The translations under genes were made by a program, and so were the position numbers. The notes under the pieces were generated by a model. It was given only the letters and a program-made list of their open reading frames with translations. It did not search any database and had not been told where the DNA came from. A DNA stretch of 64,000 nucleotides from Alphaproteobacteria bacterium (GTDB taxonomy: Bacteria; Pseudomonadota; Alphaproteobacteria; Micropepsales; Micropepsaceae): the NCBI GenBank assembly GCA_015654635.1, contig JAATGP010000069.1:62001-126000 (forward strand). Direction: 5' to 3'. Shown piece by piece: positions 1-8,348 of the stretch; positions within the stretch are counted from its first letter, which is position 1, and the number at the start of each line of letters is the position of its first letter.

Positions 1-227
1 GCCCCTCCTGGCCAACTTGATAGCAAGATAGGTGACGTAGCGGCGAACTTTAAGGGGGCGGCAGGACTTTCTGCGCTTTGCCCTTGGTTAATGTGCTTTG
101 GCGTCTTTACACTTTCTTGAGCAAACATTGCAGTATCGGTGGGACATGTTTGCATGCTTGACGATCCAGAAAGACCTCGGCGCCCAAATTCGCCCCAAGA
201 GCAATAAAATCAGGGTGTATTGGGCCT
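1..227. other. left edge, no gene supported
   Basis: I see no convincing coding frame, RNA gene or repeat in these bases. The next gene could begin a little upstream or downstream of its chosen ATG at 228, so part of this stretch may be its leader. A short open frame beginning at 98 has no ribosome binding site and overlaps the next gene in another frame, so it is not called. Confidence 0.4.
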
Positions 228-1382
228 ATGCGGGTAGCGGCAGTCTTTCGAGAGCGCAAAGAGGTTCGCAGTTTTCACAAGCTGAGGCGGACCAGCTCCG
301 GGCGTGTGCTCAATCTCATCCTTTTGAGCGATGCTGCGACCAGTTCTAATGCGGGCGTGCGCCCAGCCAAGATCCCCAAGCTGTTTTATTCCAACACTCT
401 CAATTACGCGATTCTGACCAAACACAATCTGCGCGACAATGAACGCGATCTGTTTGCCCGTGCCCTGCATGTGGCGACCAAGATCTTCATTCCTTTCGAC
501 CCCAAGCGGCTCGAGATTGGCGGACGCTCCTTCTTCATCGAGGAATTCCAGTTCAAGGACCATTTGCGCGACCTGTTGCACCTCGATCCCGCACAGGGCG
601 ATCCCAGCGTTCTGCACGACATCAAGGTGTTGGAGGCTTTGAGCCGTTCGCCGACCTTGGACCCCTTCATCGTGGCCGAGTACATGCGTTCGGAAGGGTT
701 GCGGGCGGAGCCGGCGTTTTTCGCCGAGAGTTATGGTCTCGCCGGCAAAACCTCTTCCGAAGTCTTTCAGGTGTTTCAGCCGCTGCTGCAAAAAGCCCTC
801 GGCAAAACAGCGTCGCCCGAAGAGATGGCCCGCTTTGTCGATCAGGTATGGAACGTCTCGGCTGGCACCACCGACAATCTGTTCCTGGAAGCGTTACAGA
901 TTCCGCAACGCGAATGGGCCAATGTGATCTTCTCCTGGAAGGCACTGATCTATTACGACCTTGTTTCGCGCGGCACCGGCACCCGGCTGGATGCGGTTTT
1001 GCAGGTGTTGCGAGAGACGACGCCCAGGATGCGCCCTTCGCAGGTTCTGGCGACGCGGATCGAAGAGCAAAAACGCGATCTCGCCCGCAATCTCTATAAG
1101 CTGCATGAGGGCTCCACCGGCTATATTCGTGTGGCTTTGACGCAAGTCGTGGGTGCTATATTGGGCGACCAATCGGCGGGCAAACTGTCCGAAACATTGC
1201 GCGATATGGCCGATCATATTTCCGCGGTGGGGATGAACGTCGTTCTCTTCGATCAGGTGACGTCGTATTTCCTCTATCTTTTCCCGCGGCCGTCCAATGG
1301 TGTCGTCGATGCGGAAGAATTTGAAGCCGAACTGACCAATCTCTGCGACATCGTTCAACTGCGCGACACCGCGTTCGGGTAG
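228..1382 (+). CDS. protein of unknown function (384 aa)
   Basis: I do not recognise this protein. It is a soluble, mostly alpha-helical-looking sequence with no signal peptide and no membrane segment. The middle and C-terminal parts contain long amphipathic stretches and charged segments, such as the region around residues 275-300 rich in Arg/Glu/Lys. The reading frame is long, uninterrupted, ends in TAG, and has the codon use of neighbouring genes, so it is very likely real. The start is uncertain: ATG at 228 has no clear Shine-Dalgarno sequence, and GTG at 306 would give a 358-residue protein beginning just before a hydrophobic strand. No gene is linked to it as an operon; a palindromic repeat and a convergent Lrp-type regulator follow. 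No function is proposed. Confidence 0.7.
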   Translation: MRVAAVFRERKEVRSFHKLRRTSSGRVLNLILLSDAATSSNAGVRPAKIPKLFYSNTLNYAILTKHNLRDNERDLFARALHVATKIFIPFDPKRLEIGGRSFFIEEFQFKDHLRDLLHLDPAQGDPSVLHDIKVLEALSRSPTLDPFIVAEYMRSEGLRAEPAFFAESYGLAGKTSSEVFQVFQPLLQKALGKTASPEEMARFVDQVWNVSAGTTDNLFLEALQIPQREWANVIFSWKALIYYDLVSRGTGTRLDAVLQVLRETTPRMRPSQVLATRIEEQKRDLARNLYKLHEGSTGYIRVALTQVVGAILGDQSAGKLSETLRDMADHISAVGMNVVLFDQVTSYFLYLFPRPSNGVVDAEEFEAELTNLCDIVQLRDTAFG

Positions 1383-1470
1383 AGGTAAGGCCTGAAAAGC
1401 GAATTGCAGGTTGAAAGAATCTCCAACCCTCCCTCAAGGGCAGGGCTATCGCTTATGGACCAAACCCTAT

Positions 1471-1597
1471 TTGTCATGGCCCGTTACAACGGGCCATCCA
1501 GTGGGTGTCGCTCTGCTGTATGAGCTTTAGATCAGCGTTTTCCTGAAGCAGCCGTGCCACGAGAGCTGGGTGGCCCGCTTTTGCGGGCCATGACAAG
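1471..1597. repeat. paired palindromic intergenic repeat (REP/RIME-like)
   Basis: Two near-identical units of about 33 bases lie in opposite orientation at 1471-1504 and 1564-1597. Each unit has the form TTGTCATGGCCCG, a 6-base loop, then CGGGCCA and CCAG, so each folds into its own hairpin, and together they form a larger inverted repeat around about 60 bases. It sits in the gap between two convergent genes, as expected for a dispersed palindromic element of the kind common in alphaproteobacterial intergenic DNA. Either hairpin could also act as a weak transcription stop. A degenerate relative may lie near 58385-58435. Confidence 0.75.
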
Positions 1598-1633
1598 AAG
1601 GGTCATGATACCCAAAAGCGATATCCCCTCCCT

Positions 1634-2056
1634 CTACAGATAATAGCTCGACAGCAAGAGGCTGGTCTCCGAGGCTGAGACGCCGGCAATCTGACGGATG
1701 CGGTGGAGAGCGCGGTCGAAGCCTTCCAGGCTTTCGGTAGCCAGTTCGATCACCATATCCCAGCGCCCATTGGTGGTGTGCACCACACGCACCTCGGGAT
1801 AGCCGCGCAGAACCTTCAGGATATGATCGGAGCGTTCGCCTTCCACTGCGAGCATCATGATGGCGCGGATGCTGGGTGGCCCTGCGTCCGGTTTGGCCCG
1901 CACGGTAAAGCCCTGGAGGATGCCTTGCGCCAGCAAGCGATCGATGCGGTTTTGCACGGTACCGCGCGAGACGCCCAAGCTCTTGGCCAGGCTGGCGATG
2001 GAAGCCCGCGCGTTGTCCCGCAGAAGCCCGATCAGGCGGCGGTCCGTATCATCCAT
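1634..2056 (-). CDS. Lrp/AsnC-family transcriptional regulator
   Basis: A 140-residue protein with the Lrp/AsnC plan: an N-terminal winged helix-turn-helix at residues 1-60, in which the recognition region reads SLGVSRGTVQNRI, and a C-terminal RAM (AsnC ligand-binding) domain from about 65 to 138. Lrp-type proteins form octamers that bind an amino acid and control its metabolism. The gene is divergent from an arginine-dihydrolase-like gene and ornithine aminotransferase, with only 125 bases between the two starts. That arrangement suggests it senses arginine or ornithine and controls that operon, which is inference from position. The ATG at 2056 is the natural family start, and the length is slightly short but complete. 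Confidence 0.92.
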   Translation of the reverse strand: MDDTDRRLIGLLRDNARASIASLAKSLGVSRGTVQNRIDRLLAQGILQGFTVRAKPDAGPPSIRAIMMLAVEGERSDHILKVLRGYPEVRVVHTTNGRWDMVIELATESLEGFDRALHRIRQIAGVSASETSLLLSSYYL

Positions 2057-2082
2057 GGCACTGCCCTTTCGTCAGCCTATGT

Positions 2083-2114
2083 TGGCATTATGCCAGAAGT
2101 TACCGCAAAATTGC
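2083..2114. promoter_or_regulatory. candidate operator in the Lrp/arginine-gene divergent region
   Basis: The 125-base gap between the Lrp-type gene and the arginine-dihydrolase-like gene contains a perfect palindrome TGGCAT-T-ATGCCA at 2083-2095, followed at 2105-2114 by a shorter dyad GCAA-AA-TTGC. Lrp-family proteins bind imperfect dyads of about this size. The location between divergent promoters makes this the best candidate operator, but binding is inferred only. Confidence 0.45.
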
Positions 2115-2181
2115 ATAAGTTGCTGTCTTTCTGTTAGCGCCCCCGCAGCGCATTCTGGCTGCTGAACCCAGGGGACCCGCT

Positions 2182-3075
2182 ATGCACCGCACACCGTCTT
2201 TGATGCCTTCGCTGCTGATGGTCGCGCCGAGCCATTATGAGGTCTCTTACGTCATCAATCCCTGGATGCAGCCAACTGCTTGGGGCAACGATCCAGAGAC
2301 CCATCGCCATGAGGCCGAAGCGGCCTCAGCCGCCCTCCACGCCGCTCTCATCACAGCAGGGGCACAGGTTTCGCTGCTGCCCGGCGTCCCCGGCCTGCCC
2401 GATATGGTGTTTCCCGCCAATGCTGCCGTGGTCTTGAACCGCCGCGCTCTGGTCGCCCGCTTTGCTTGTCAGGAGCGGCGCGGGGAGGAAGCCCATTTCC
2501 TCGCCGCTTTCGAAGCGTTGCGCCTGCGCGGTCTCCTCGACGTCGTAGAGCAATATCCTGCAGGCGTGTTCCAGGAAGGGGCAGGCGATGCTATTTGGGA
2601 TGACGGCCGCCAGCTCTTCTGGGCGGGTTACGGCCAGCGTACGCAGCGCGCTTCGCTCGCCATCACGGAAGCGTTTTTCGCTGTGCCGCTCGTCCCCCTC
2701 GAACTCGTCTCGCCGCGCTTCTATCACCTCGACACCTGCTTTCTGTCTTTGTCGGGTGGCGAGGTGCTGTACTACCCGCCGGCCTTTTCGGATGAGGGCA
2801 GAGCCAGCATCGAAGCTGTGGCAGGCCGCGACAACGTCATCCTGGCGCACGACGAAGATGCTGCCGGCTTCTGCGTCAACGCCGTCAATATCGGCCGCCA
2901 CATCGTCATGGCCCGGCCGCCGCAGCGCCTTCGCGATGAACTGACCGAGCGCGGCTACACCGTCACCAGCGTCGATCTCGATCCCTTCATTCTGTCGGGC
3001 GGCGGCGCCTATTGCATGACCTTGCGCCTCGACCGTCAGAGCGAAGCAACACCGCTGGAGGCCGCCGCCGAATAG
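2182..3075 (+). CDS. arginine dihydrolase / dimethylargininase-like amidinohydrolase
   Basis: A 297-residue guanidine-group-modifying enzyme of the amidinotransferase/DDAH fold. The family's active-site set can be located: FPANAAVV at about 77-84, Glu132 in FQEGAGD, His182 and Asp184 in YHLDTCF, and the nucleophilic Cys278 in GGAYCM. Enzymes of this type act on arginine or methylated arginine. The ArgZ/AgrE branch hydrolyses arginine directly to ornithine, CO2 and two ammonia. Here the gene lies 9 bases upstream of an ornithine aminotransferase gene, which favours ornithine as product; a dimethylarginine hydrolase giving citrulline remains possible. The ATG at 2182 is preceded by an AGGGGA ribosome binding site. 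The divergent Lrp-type gene is the likely regulator. Confidence 0.85.
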   Translation: MHRTPSLMPSLLMVAPSHYEVSYVINPWMQPTAWGNDPETHRHEAEAASAALHAALITAGAQVSLLPGVPGLPDMVFPANAAVVLNRRALVARFACQERRGEEAHFLAAFEALRLRGLLDVVEQYPAGVFQEGAGDAIWDDGRQLFWAGYGQRTQRASLAITEAFFAVPLVPLELVSPRFYHLDTCFLSLSGGEVLYYPPAFSDEGRASIEAVAGRDNVILAHDEDAAGFCVNAVNIGRHIVMARPPQRLRDELTERGYTVTSVDLDPFILSGGGAYCMTLRLDRQSEATPLEAAAE

Positions 3076-3084
3076 GAGAACCCG

Positions 3085-4308
3085 ATGGACAGGATCACAC
3101 CCTTCCAGACCCCGCATTACATTGCCCTCGAAGAGGCGTATGGCGCCTCGAACTACAAGCCGCTGGATGTGGTGCTCACGCGCGGCGAGGGTGTTTATGT
3201 CTGGGATGTGGAGGGGCGTCGCTATCTCGATTGTCTGTCGTCCTACTCCGCGGTCAATCAGGGCCATTGCCATCCCAAGATCCTCGCCGCGCTGACCGCG
3301 CAGGCGTCCCGCCTTTCCATCACCTCGCGCGCTTTCCGCAACGATCAGCTCGGGCTTTTCTATGAAGAGCTTTGTGCGCTGACCCATTCGCACAAAGTGC
3401 TGCCGATGAATTCCGGCGCCGAAGCGGTGGAGACCGCCCTTAAGCTGGCGCGCAAATGGGGCTATGAAGTGAAGGGCGTCCCCGCAGAGCAAGCCCAGAT
3501 CATCGTGGCTAGCGAAAATTTCCACGGCCGCACGCTCGCCATCGTCGGTTTTTCCAGCGATCCGCATTCACGGCAGAATTTCGGTCCTTTCGCGCCGGGT
3601 TTTGTCACCGTGCCTTTCGGCGACGCGGCAGCCCTCGAAGCCGCCATCACGCCCAACACCGTCGCGGTTCTCTTGGAGCCCATCCAAGGCGAAGCGGGCG
3701 TTATCCTTCCGCCGCCCGGTTATCTGCAAAGCGTGCGCGCGCTGTGCACGGCACAAAACATCATCCTCGCCCTCGATGAAATTCAAACCGGCATGGGCCG
3801 CACCGGCAAGCTTCTGGCCGAAGAGCATGAAGGCATCGAAGCCGATCTCACCGTAGTAGGAAAAGCCTTGTCGGGCGGCTTTTATCCCGTCTCGGCAGTG
3901 CTTTCCAACCGCGAGGTGATGGATGTGCTAAAGCCCGGCGAACATGGCTCGACCTTTGGCGGCAATCCGCTCGCCTGCGCCGTCGCCCGCGCCGCCATCC
4001 GCGTGCTAGTGGAAGAAGACATGATCGGCAATGCCGACCGCATGGGTGCTTATCTGCTGAGCCAGTTACAAGCCATCAAGTCGGACATCATCAAGGATGT
4101 CCGCGGCCGCGGACTCATGATCGCCGTAGAACTTCACCCGCACGCCGGTGGCGCCCGCCGCCTGTGCGAAGCCCTGATGGCCCGCGGCATCCTCTGCAAA
4201 GAAACCCACGGCAATATCTTACGCATCATGCCGCCGCTGATCATTACCCGCGAACAGATCGACGAAGCGCTGCCGGAGTTTCGCGCGGTGCTGATGGGCG
4301 CGCATTAG
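3085..4308 (+). CDS. rocD: ornithine--oxo-acid aminotransferase
   Basis: A 407-residue class III PLP-dependent aminotransferase. It transfers the delta-amino group of ornithine to 2-oxoglutarate, giving glutamate-5-semialdehyde, which feeds proline or glutamate. Visible landmarks are the N-terminal [18 protein letters not shown] segment typical of ornithine aminotransferase, [12 protein letters not shown] at about 109-120, [12 protein letters not shown] at 231-242 and the PLP lysine Lys260 in [13 protein letters not shown]. Length matches the family. It follows the arginine-dihydrolase-like gene by 9 bases with AGGAGA upstream of its ATG, so the two are almost certainly one operon converting arginine to glutamate semialdehyde. 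No proline or pyrroline-5-carboxylate dehydrogenase gene is next to it. Confidence 0.93.
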   Translation: MDRITPFQTPHYIALEEAYGASNYKPLDVVLTRGEGVYVWDVEGRRYLDCLSSYSAVNQGHCHPKILAALTAQASRLSITSRAFRNDQLGLFYEELCALTHSHKVLPMNSGAEAVETALKLARKWGYEVKGVPAEQAQIIVASENFHGRTLAIVGFSSDPHSRQNFGPFAPGFVTVPFGDAAALEAAITPNTVAVLLEPIQGEAGVILPPPGYLQSVRALCTAQNIILALDEIQTGMGRTGKLLAEEHEGIEADLTVVGKALSGGFYPVSAVLSNREVMDVLKPGEHGSTFGGNPLACAVARAAIRVLVEEDMIGNADRMGAYLLSQLQAIKSDIIKDVRGRGLMIAVELHPHAGGARRLCEALMARGILCKETHGNILRIMPPLIITREQIDEALPEFRAVLMGAH

Positions 4309-4313
4309 AGGGC

Positions 4314-4337
4314 GCTTCGCGTCTCGCCTCGCGAAGC
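4314..4337 (+). terminator. hairpin after rocD
   Basis: A perfect 8-base inverted repeat GCTTCGCG/CGCGAAGC with an 8-base loop begins 6 bases after the rocD stop. No U-tract follows, so intrinsic termination is only possible, not shown. Confidence 0.35.
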
Positions 4338-4383
4338 AAGATTACCTTAAGCGTGCGCCTTCAGCCGCGAACTGGTCGCTATC

Positions 4384-4803
4384 TCAGTTCGATGCGGTTT
4401 TGTCGGGTGCTTTGCCGAATTGAAGCGCTGCCTCGCGTTTTGGCTTTTTCAGTTCCGATTTCTGTTGCAGCGGCGGGCAGGTGTTGCTCGCGTTGCTCGC
4501 CACATGACGGCGGTGGTGGCGGTGGTGCAGAGCGGCCTCACGGCGCTTTTGCATATCGGCGATCAGCCTGTCGACCTTGTCGTTGGCACTTTGGGCCAGA
4601 ACCGTCGCGTCTTGGGCCGTTTTGGTGGCACCATCTGCCGTCGCTTGCGCGCGGTCCGCCGCGCCATGAGCGGCTTTGGCATCGCTATCGGCGAGATCGG
4701 CGCTGGCTTGGGCATGTTCCGCGGATTCGCGCGTGGCGCAGCCCCCGAGCAATGTGGCCGTCCCGACCACGGCGATGAACGAAACAGTCTTGATGAGGCG
4801 CAT
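4384..4803 (-). CDS. small alanine-rich coiled-coil lipoprotein
   Basis: A 139-residue protein with a lipoprotein signal: the lipobox LLGGC places the modified cysteine at residue 22. The mature part, residues about 25-85, is rich in Ala with Asp, Lys, Gln and Ser in a heptad-like pattern, resembling the alanine-zipper region of Lpp-type lipoproteins. This is followed by a His/Arg-rich stretch around 92-100 and a basic tail. It is probably an envelope lipoprotein, possibly a trimeric coiled coil; partner and function are not identifiable. The ATG at 4803 has an upstream AGGGAGAA ribosome binding site. It stands alone, convergent with rocD. Confidence 0.75.
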   Translation of the reverse strand: MRLIKTVSFIAVVGTATLLGGCATRESAEHAQASADLADSDAKAAHGAADRAQATADGATKTAQDATVLAQSANDKVDRLIADMQKRREAALHHRHHRRHVASNASNTCPPLQQKSELKKPKREAALQFGKAPDKTASN

Positions 4804-4970
4804 AGCGTTTCTCCCTTGCTCACATGTAAAGGCAAGATGTCATCGCTCCTGCGGCCACGCCCGTGACAAGGTTGAGGCAGGAAAGGGATGTTTGGTGGGC
4901 GCACGTCACCCGCCTACCGTTTTCCTCCCCCAACTGTGCCCGCCTAACAATTATCTTGCGCAACACTTTC

Positions 4971-5873
4971 TCAGGGGCAGGGTGTGGATTGGGGCAGCAT
5001 TGTCCCCTCTGACGGCGCACGCCGCGGCCGCTTGAGAGGCGGCTTGGGCGGATCGCGCAGATCGGCGCCCGCCTCATAGGTTTTCCCGCGCAGGAACGTC
5101 ATCAGCGCATGGCGATCCTTGATGCCGGAGAGGGCCGAATACGGAATAATATCGCCCAACGCCGTGCGCACTTCGCTGCCGATTTTGTTGTGGACTTCGT
5201 GAAACAGCAGGGCCAGCCGCAAGGTCAGCGAGATATGGCTGACCCATTGGAACAGCGCCGAATTCTGTCCGGCAAAATAGAGCGGGGCCACCGGCGCTTT
5301 GGCCGCCGTGATCAGCTTGGCGGTAAAGGTCTTCCAGTCGCTATCGATGGCGCGGCGCCTCCACCATTTGGGTGTGGTCGAAACTCCGCCGGCCGGAAAG
5401 ATTAAAACACAGCCGCCCGCTTTCAAATGGGCGATGGCCAATGCGCGCGATTTAAGGTTGGTTGTCACCGCCTCTTTGCTTTCGGCAAAATCGATGGGCA
5501 ACAGATAGCGCGCGACCGGTTCGGCTTTACAGATTACGGAATTGGTCAGTACGCGGAACTCCGGCCGTACCTTGCCGACGATATGGCAGGCGACAATACC
5601 GTCGAGCACACCATAGGGATGGTTGCAGACGACCACCAAGGGGCCCTCGCGCGGCCACGCGGCCAATTTGGCGGCGTCGTATTGGACGTTCAGTTCTAGA
5701 AGCCGGATCGCCGCATCCCAAAAAGTTTCGCCCGGCGTGGGACGATAGCTTTCATAGAGCCAGCGCAAATAGGGCTGGCCCGTCGCCCGCTCGATGGCGT
5801 GGATGACAAAGCGTGTGAAAGGCGGGTCGTCCGCTGCCGCATAGGAAAATTCTTCGGGGCGCGGCGCTTCCAT
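4971..5873 (-). CDS. lysophospholipid acyltransferase (PlsC-like)
   Basis: A 300-residue acyltransferase of the PlsC superfamily. The segment VVVCNHPYGVLDG at about 101-113 carries the catalytic His and, six residues on, an Asp (classical PlsC has HX4D, so this is a one-residue variant or the acidic partner differs). FPAGGVSTT at about 160 corresponds to the substrate-binding motif, and PLYFAGQNS near 197 to motif IV. Such enzymes acylate lysophospholipids or ornithine-lipid precursors at the inner membrane. It starts 3 bases after the DUF423 gene ends and therefore belongs to the operon M20 hydrolase, DUF423, acyltransferase. The exact acyl acceptor cannot be told. Confidence 0.82.
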   Translation of the reverse strand: MEAPRPEEFSYAAADDPPFTRFVIHAIERATGQPYLRWLYESYRPTPGETFWDAAIRLLELNVQYDAAKLAAWPREGPLVVVCNHPYGVLDGIVACHIVGKVRPEFRVLTNSVICKAEPVARYLLPIDFAESKEAVTTNLKSRALAIAHLKAGGCVLIFPAGGVSTTPKWWRRRAIDSDWKTFTAKLITAAKAPVAPLYFAGQNSALFQWVSHISLTLRLALLFHEVHNKIGSEVRTALGDIIPYSALSGIKDRHALMTFLRGKTYEAGADLRDPPKPPLKRPRRAPSEGTMLPQSTPCP

Positions 5874-5876
5874 GGC

Positions 5877-6242
5877 TCAGTCCTGCCGCTTGAGTCCGGC
5901 CATCGCCAAGCACAGCCAACCGGCGATGAAGGCCACGCCGCCAATCGGCGTCACCGCACCCCAACCATGCACACCGCTCAGCGCCAGAAGATAAAGCGAA
6001 CCGCAAAAGAACAAGATGCCGAACAGAAACAGCCGCGCAGCCTGCTCTGCCCACACTCCCGGCAGCAGCGCCGCAAGCCCCATGGCAAGCGCGTGGCTGA
6101 GGTGATACTGCGCCCCGGTCTTGAAGGTTTCCAGCAGGTCAGGGGAAAGCGCGCCCTTCAGCCCATGCGCTGCAAAGGCGCCCGCGGCCACCGCCAGAGC
6201 GCCATTGACGGCGGCAACGCTCAGCCAAGGCTTCACCGGCAT
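5877..6242 (-). CDS. DUF423 family membrane protein
   Basis: A 121-residue integral membrane protein with four predicted hydrophobic helices, matching the DUF423 (YgdD-like) family: an N-terminal helix followed by AAHGLKG, a conserved KTGAQYHLSHALA stretch and the closing helix with TPIGGVAFIAGW. The function of the family is unknown. I chose the ATG at 6242 because it begins exactly where family members do. The frame stays open further upstream, but that part overlaps the M20 hydrolase gene and has no family character. With this start it overlaps the stop of the upstream M20 gene by 10 bases, which implies translational coupling. Confidence 0.9.
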   Translation of the reverse strand: MPVKPWLSVAAVNGALAVAAGAFAAHGLKGALSPDLLETFKTGAQYHLSHALAMGLAALLPGVWAEQAARLFLFGILFFCGSLYLLALSGVHGWGAVTPIGGVAFIAGWLCLAMAGLKRQD

Positions 6243-7471
6243 CCGCAGCCACCGTGATGATCGTGGCTGACTTCCGCCACCGCCAGCCGCGACAGCTCGG
6301 CGGAAGCGGCAAAGTCGGATTTGACCCGCGCCAGCACGTGTTGGTCGGCCATCAGGTCGAGCGCGGTCAGTGCCAACGCCTTGGCGCCGTCGATCACCGC
6401 GGCATCGCCCAGATCGCTCGCCGCCCAGGTCGCGAATTCGGGGTTGTGGATGATCACATCCGCCGGCGCCACCGCCAGCATGGGATGGATCGAAGGCACA
6501 CGATGGCTGACATTGCCCATATCGGTTGATCCGGCAAAGCCTGCCGGAATTTGCTCCATGGGAAAGAATTCGCGCCCCAACGCTTTGGCATGAGCCTCGA
6601 AATTTTCCGCCAGCGGCCAGTTGGTCTTGAGGTCGAGATAATCCGCGCCCGTCCAATGCAGTTCCAGGCGGCAGCCGGTGGCCAGCGCGCCCGCCTCGAA
6701 ACAGGCCACCACACGTTTCTTAAGCTTTACCAGATCATGCACGTCAGCGGCGCGGATGAAGAAGCGGCAGGCAGCGCGCTCGGGCACGATATTGGGCGCC
6801 AGGCCGCCATCGGTGATGATGCCGTGGATGCGTTCGGTGTTTTGAATATGCTGGCGCAGCTGGGCAATCGCCGAATAAGCGGTCACCACCGCGTCGAGCG
6901 CATTCACGCCGCGCGATGGCATCGCCGAGGCATGCGCTGCCTTGCCGTGAAACACCGCTTCGACATCGGCGACGGCGATGGTTGGCATGGTCATCAGATT
7001 GAGGTTCGAGGGGTGGATCATCATCGCTGCATCGACGCCATCAAAGGCGCCGCAACGGGCCATGATCTCCTTGCCGCCATGGGCTTCTTCCGCCGGTGTG
7101 CCGAGATAGCGGACCATGCCGGGCAGGCCGAGTTTGGAAAGCGCAATGGTGGCGCCATAACCGATGGCCGCGATGATGTTATGACCGCAAGCATGGCCAA
7201 TGCCGGGCAGGGCGTCGTATTCCGACAGGATCGCCACCACCGGCCCGTCAGACTTGCCGAACTCCGCCGCAAATGCGGTCTTCATGCCAAAGGCTTCACG
7301 GCTTACGGAAAGGGCGTGGCCTTCGGCGGCGCCGGCCAAACGCTCGGCGGCCTTGAATTCGTTCAGCGAGAGTTCCGGCTCGGCATGGATGGCATGGGAA
7401 AGGCCGATCAGCTCGCCCCTAAGGGATTCGATCGCGGACAGAACGTCTCTGCGCAGGGTTTCGAGGGACAT
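6233..7471 (-). CDS. M20 family amidohydrolase (AbgB/aminoacylase-like)
   Basis: A 412-residue zinc-type metallohydrolase of the M20D group (aminoacylase, p-aminobenzoyl-glutamate hydrolase and related amidases). Metal and catalytic landmarks are HACGHN at 93-98, the Glu128-Glu129 pair in PAEEAHGG, His153 in MMIHPS, and a C-terminal metal ligand in the IIHNPEF segment. The dimerisation (lid) domain covers roughly 165-280. The substrate is probably an N-acyl amino acid or a short peptide-like amide. The C-terminus ends in an unusual His/Cys-rich tail, HDHHGGCGCR, beyond the family core. It is the first gene of an operon with DUF423 and a PlsC-like acyltransferase. Confidence 0.87.
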   Translation of the reverse strand: MSLETLRRDVLSAIESLRGELIGLSHAIHAEPELSLNEFKAAERLAGAAEGHALSVSREAFGMKTAFAAEFGKSDGPVVAILSEYDALPGIGHACGHNIIAAIGYGATIALSKLGLPGMVRYLGTPAEEAHGGKEIMARCGAFDGVDAAMMIHPSNLNLMTMPTIAVADVEAVFHGKAAHASAMPSRGVNALDAVVTAYSAIAQLRQHIQNTERIHGIITDGGLAPNIVPERAACRFFIRAADVHDLVKLKKRVVACFEAGALATGCRLELHWTGADYLDLKTNWPLAENFEAHAKALGREFFPMEQIPAGFAGSTDMGNVSHRVPSIHPMLAVAPADVIIHNPEFATWAASDLGDAAVIDGAKALALTALDLMADQHVLARVKSDFAASAELSRLAVAEVSHDHHGGCGCR

Positions 7472-7552
7472 AAAAAGCTCGAACGGAACACGGCCTCCAT
7501 CATAGACTGGCTTTAGCGCCTTTGCGATGACCCACTAAACAATGGATATTGC

Positions 7553-8326
7553 ATGATTTCCGAGACCAATCCCGCCGTGTCCTTTGTCCGGGCCAACGAT
7601 GGCATCCGCCTCGCTTATAATGTGACGGGAGAGGGCAAGCCCGTGCTCCTCATCCATGGCTTTGCCTCCAGCCGTGTGCAGAATTGGGGAACGACGGGCT
7701 GGATCGACCGGCTGGCTCAGGAGGGGTATCGCGTCGTCAGTTTCGATTGCCGCGGCCATGGCCTGAGCGACAAGCCGCACGATCCCGATTCCTATGGACG
7801 CCATATGGCCAGGGACATTCTCACCGTGATGCACGCGACCGCACTGCCAGCGGCGCATGTGATGGGCTACTCGATGGGCGCGATGCTGACGATTGACCTT
7901 GTGATGCGCCATCCAGAGCGTGTTCTGAAGGCTGTGGTAGCGGGCCTCGGTGCCAATTATTTCGACGAACAGCAAGATTGGCGCGATAAAGTCGCCACCG
8001 CCTTACTCACTGATGATCCCTCTCTCATTGAGGACAACGAAGCGCGCAAGTTCCGCATTTTCGGTGGCCAGAAAGGCAAGGACCGGGTGGCGCTGGCGGC
8101 CTGCATGCGTTCGCCACGGAGCAAATATACCCCGGGGGAGCTTAAAACCGCCAAGCCCCCCGTGCTGGTGGTGGCGGGCGAGACCGATACGTTGGTCGGC
8201 TCGCCCTTCGGTTTGGCCACGGCTTTTGGCGATGGGCGGGCGGCGATCCTGCCCAATAAGGACCATATGACTGCCGTCGGCGATCCCGGCTACAAGCGCG
8301 CCGTGCTCGATTTTCTCGCCGCGTGA
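7553..8326 (+). CDS. alpha/beta-fold hydrolase
   Basis: A 257-residue single-domain alpha/beta hydrolase without signal peptide. The oxyanion region is IHGFASS at 35-41, the nucleophile elbow GYSMGA puts Ser107 in place, an acidic residue lies in VVAGETD, and the catalytic His is His238 in NKDHMT. Such proteins are carboxylesterases, lactonases or C-C bond hydrolases; the substrate cannot be deduced. It is divergent from the M20 operon with about 80 bases between them and convergent with a small unknown gene. The ATG at 7553 matches the start of the fold. Confidence 0.88.
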   Translation: MISETNPAVSFVRANDGIRLAYNVTGEGKPVLLIHGFASSRVQNWGTTGWIDRLAQEGYRVVSFDCRGHGLSDKPHDPDSYGRHMARDILTVMHATALPAAHVMGYSMGAMLTIDLVMRHPERVLKAVVAGLGANYFDEQQDWRDKVATALLTDDPSLIEDNEARKFRIFGGQKGKDRVALAACMRSPRSKYTPGELKTAKPPVLVVAGETDTLVGSPFGLATAFGDGRAAILPNKDHMTAVGDPGYKRAVLDFLAA

Positions 8327-8348
8327 GCGATGGGCGCCAGGATTGCGC

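Noticed and set aside
2326..3567. Long open frame on the minus strand (413 codons) opposite the arginine-dihydrolase-like and rocD genes
   Set aside because: It is a by-product of high G+C codon bias opposite two well-supported genes; its translation has no domain and no ribosome site.
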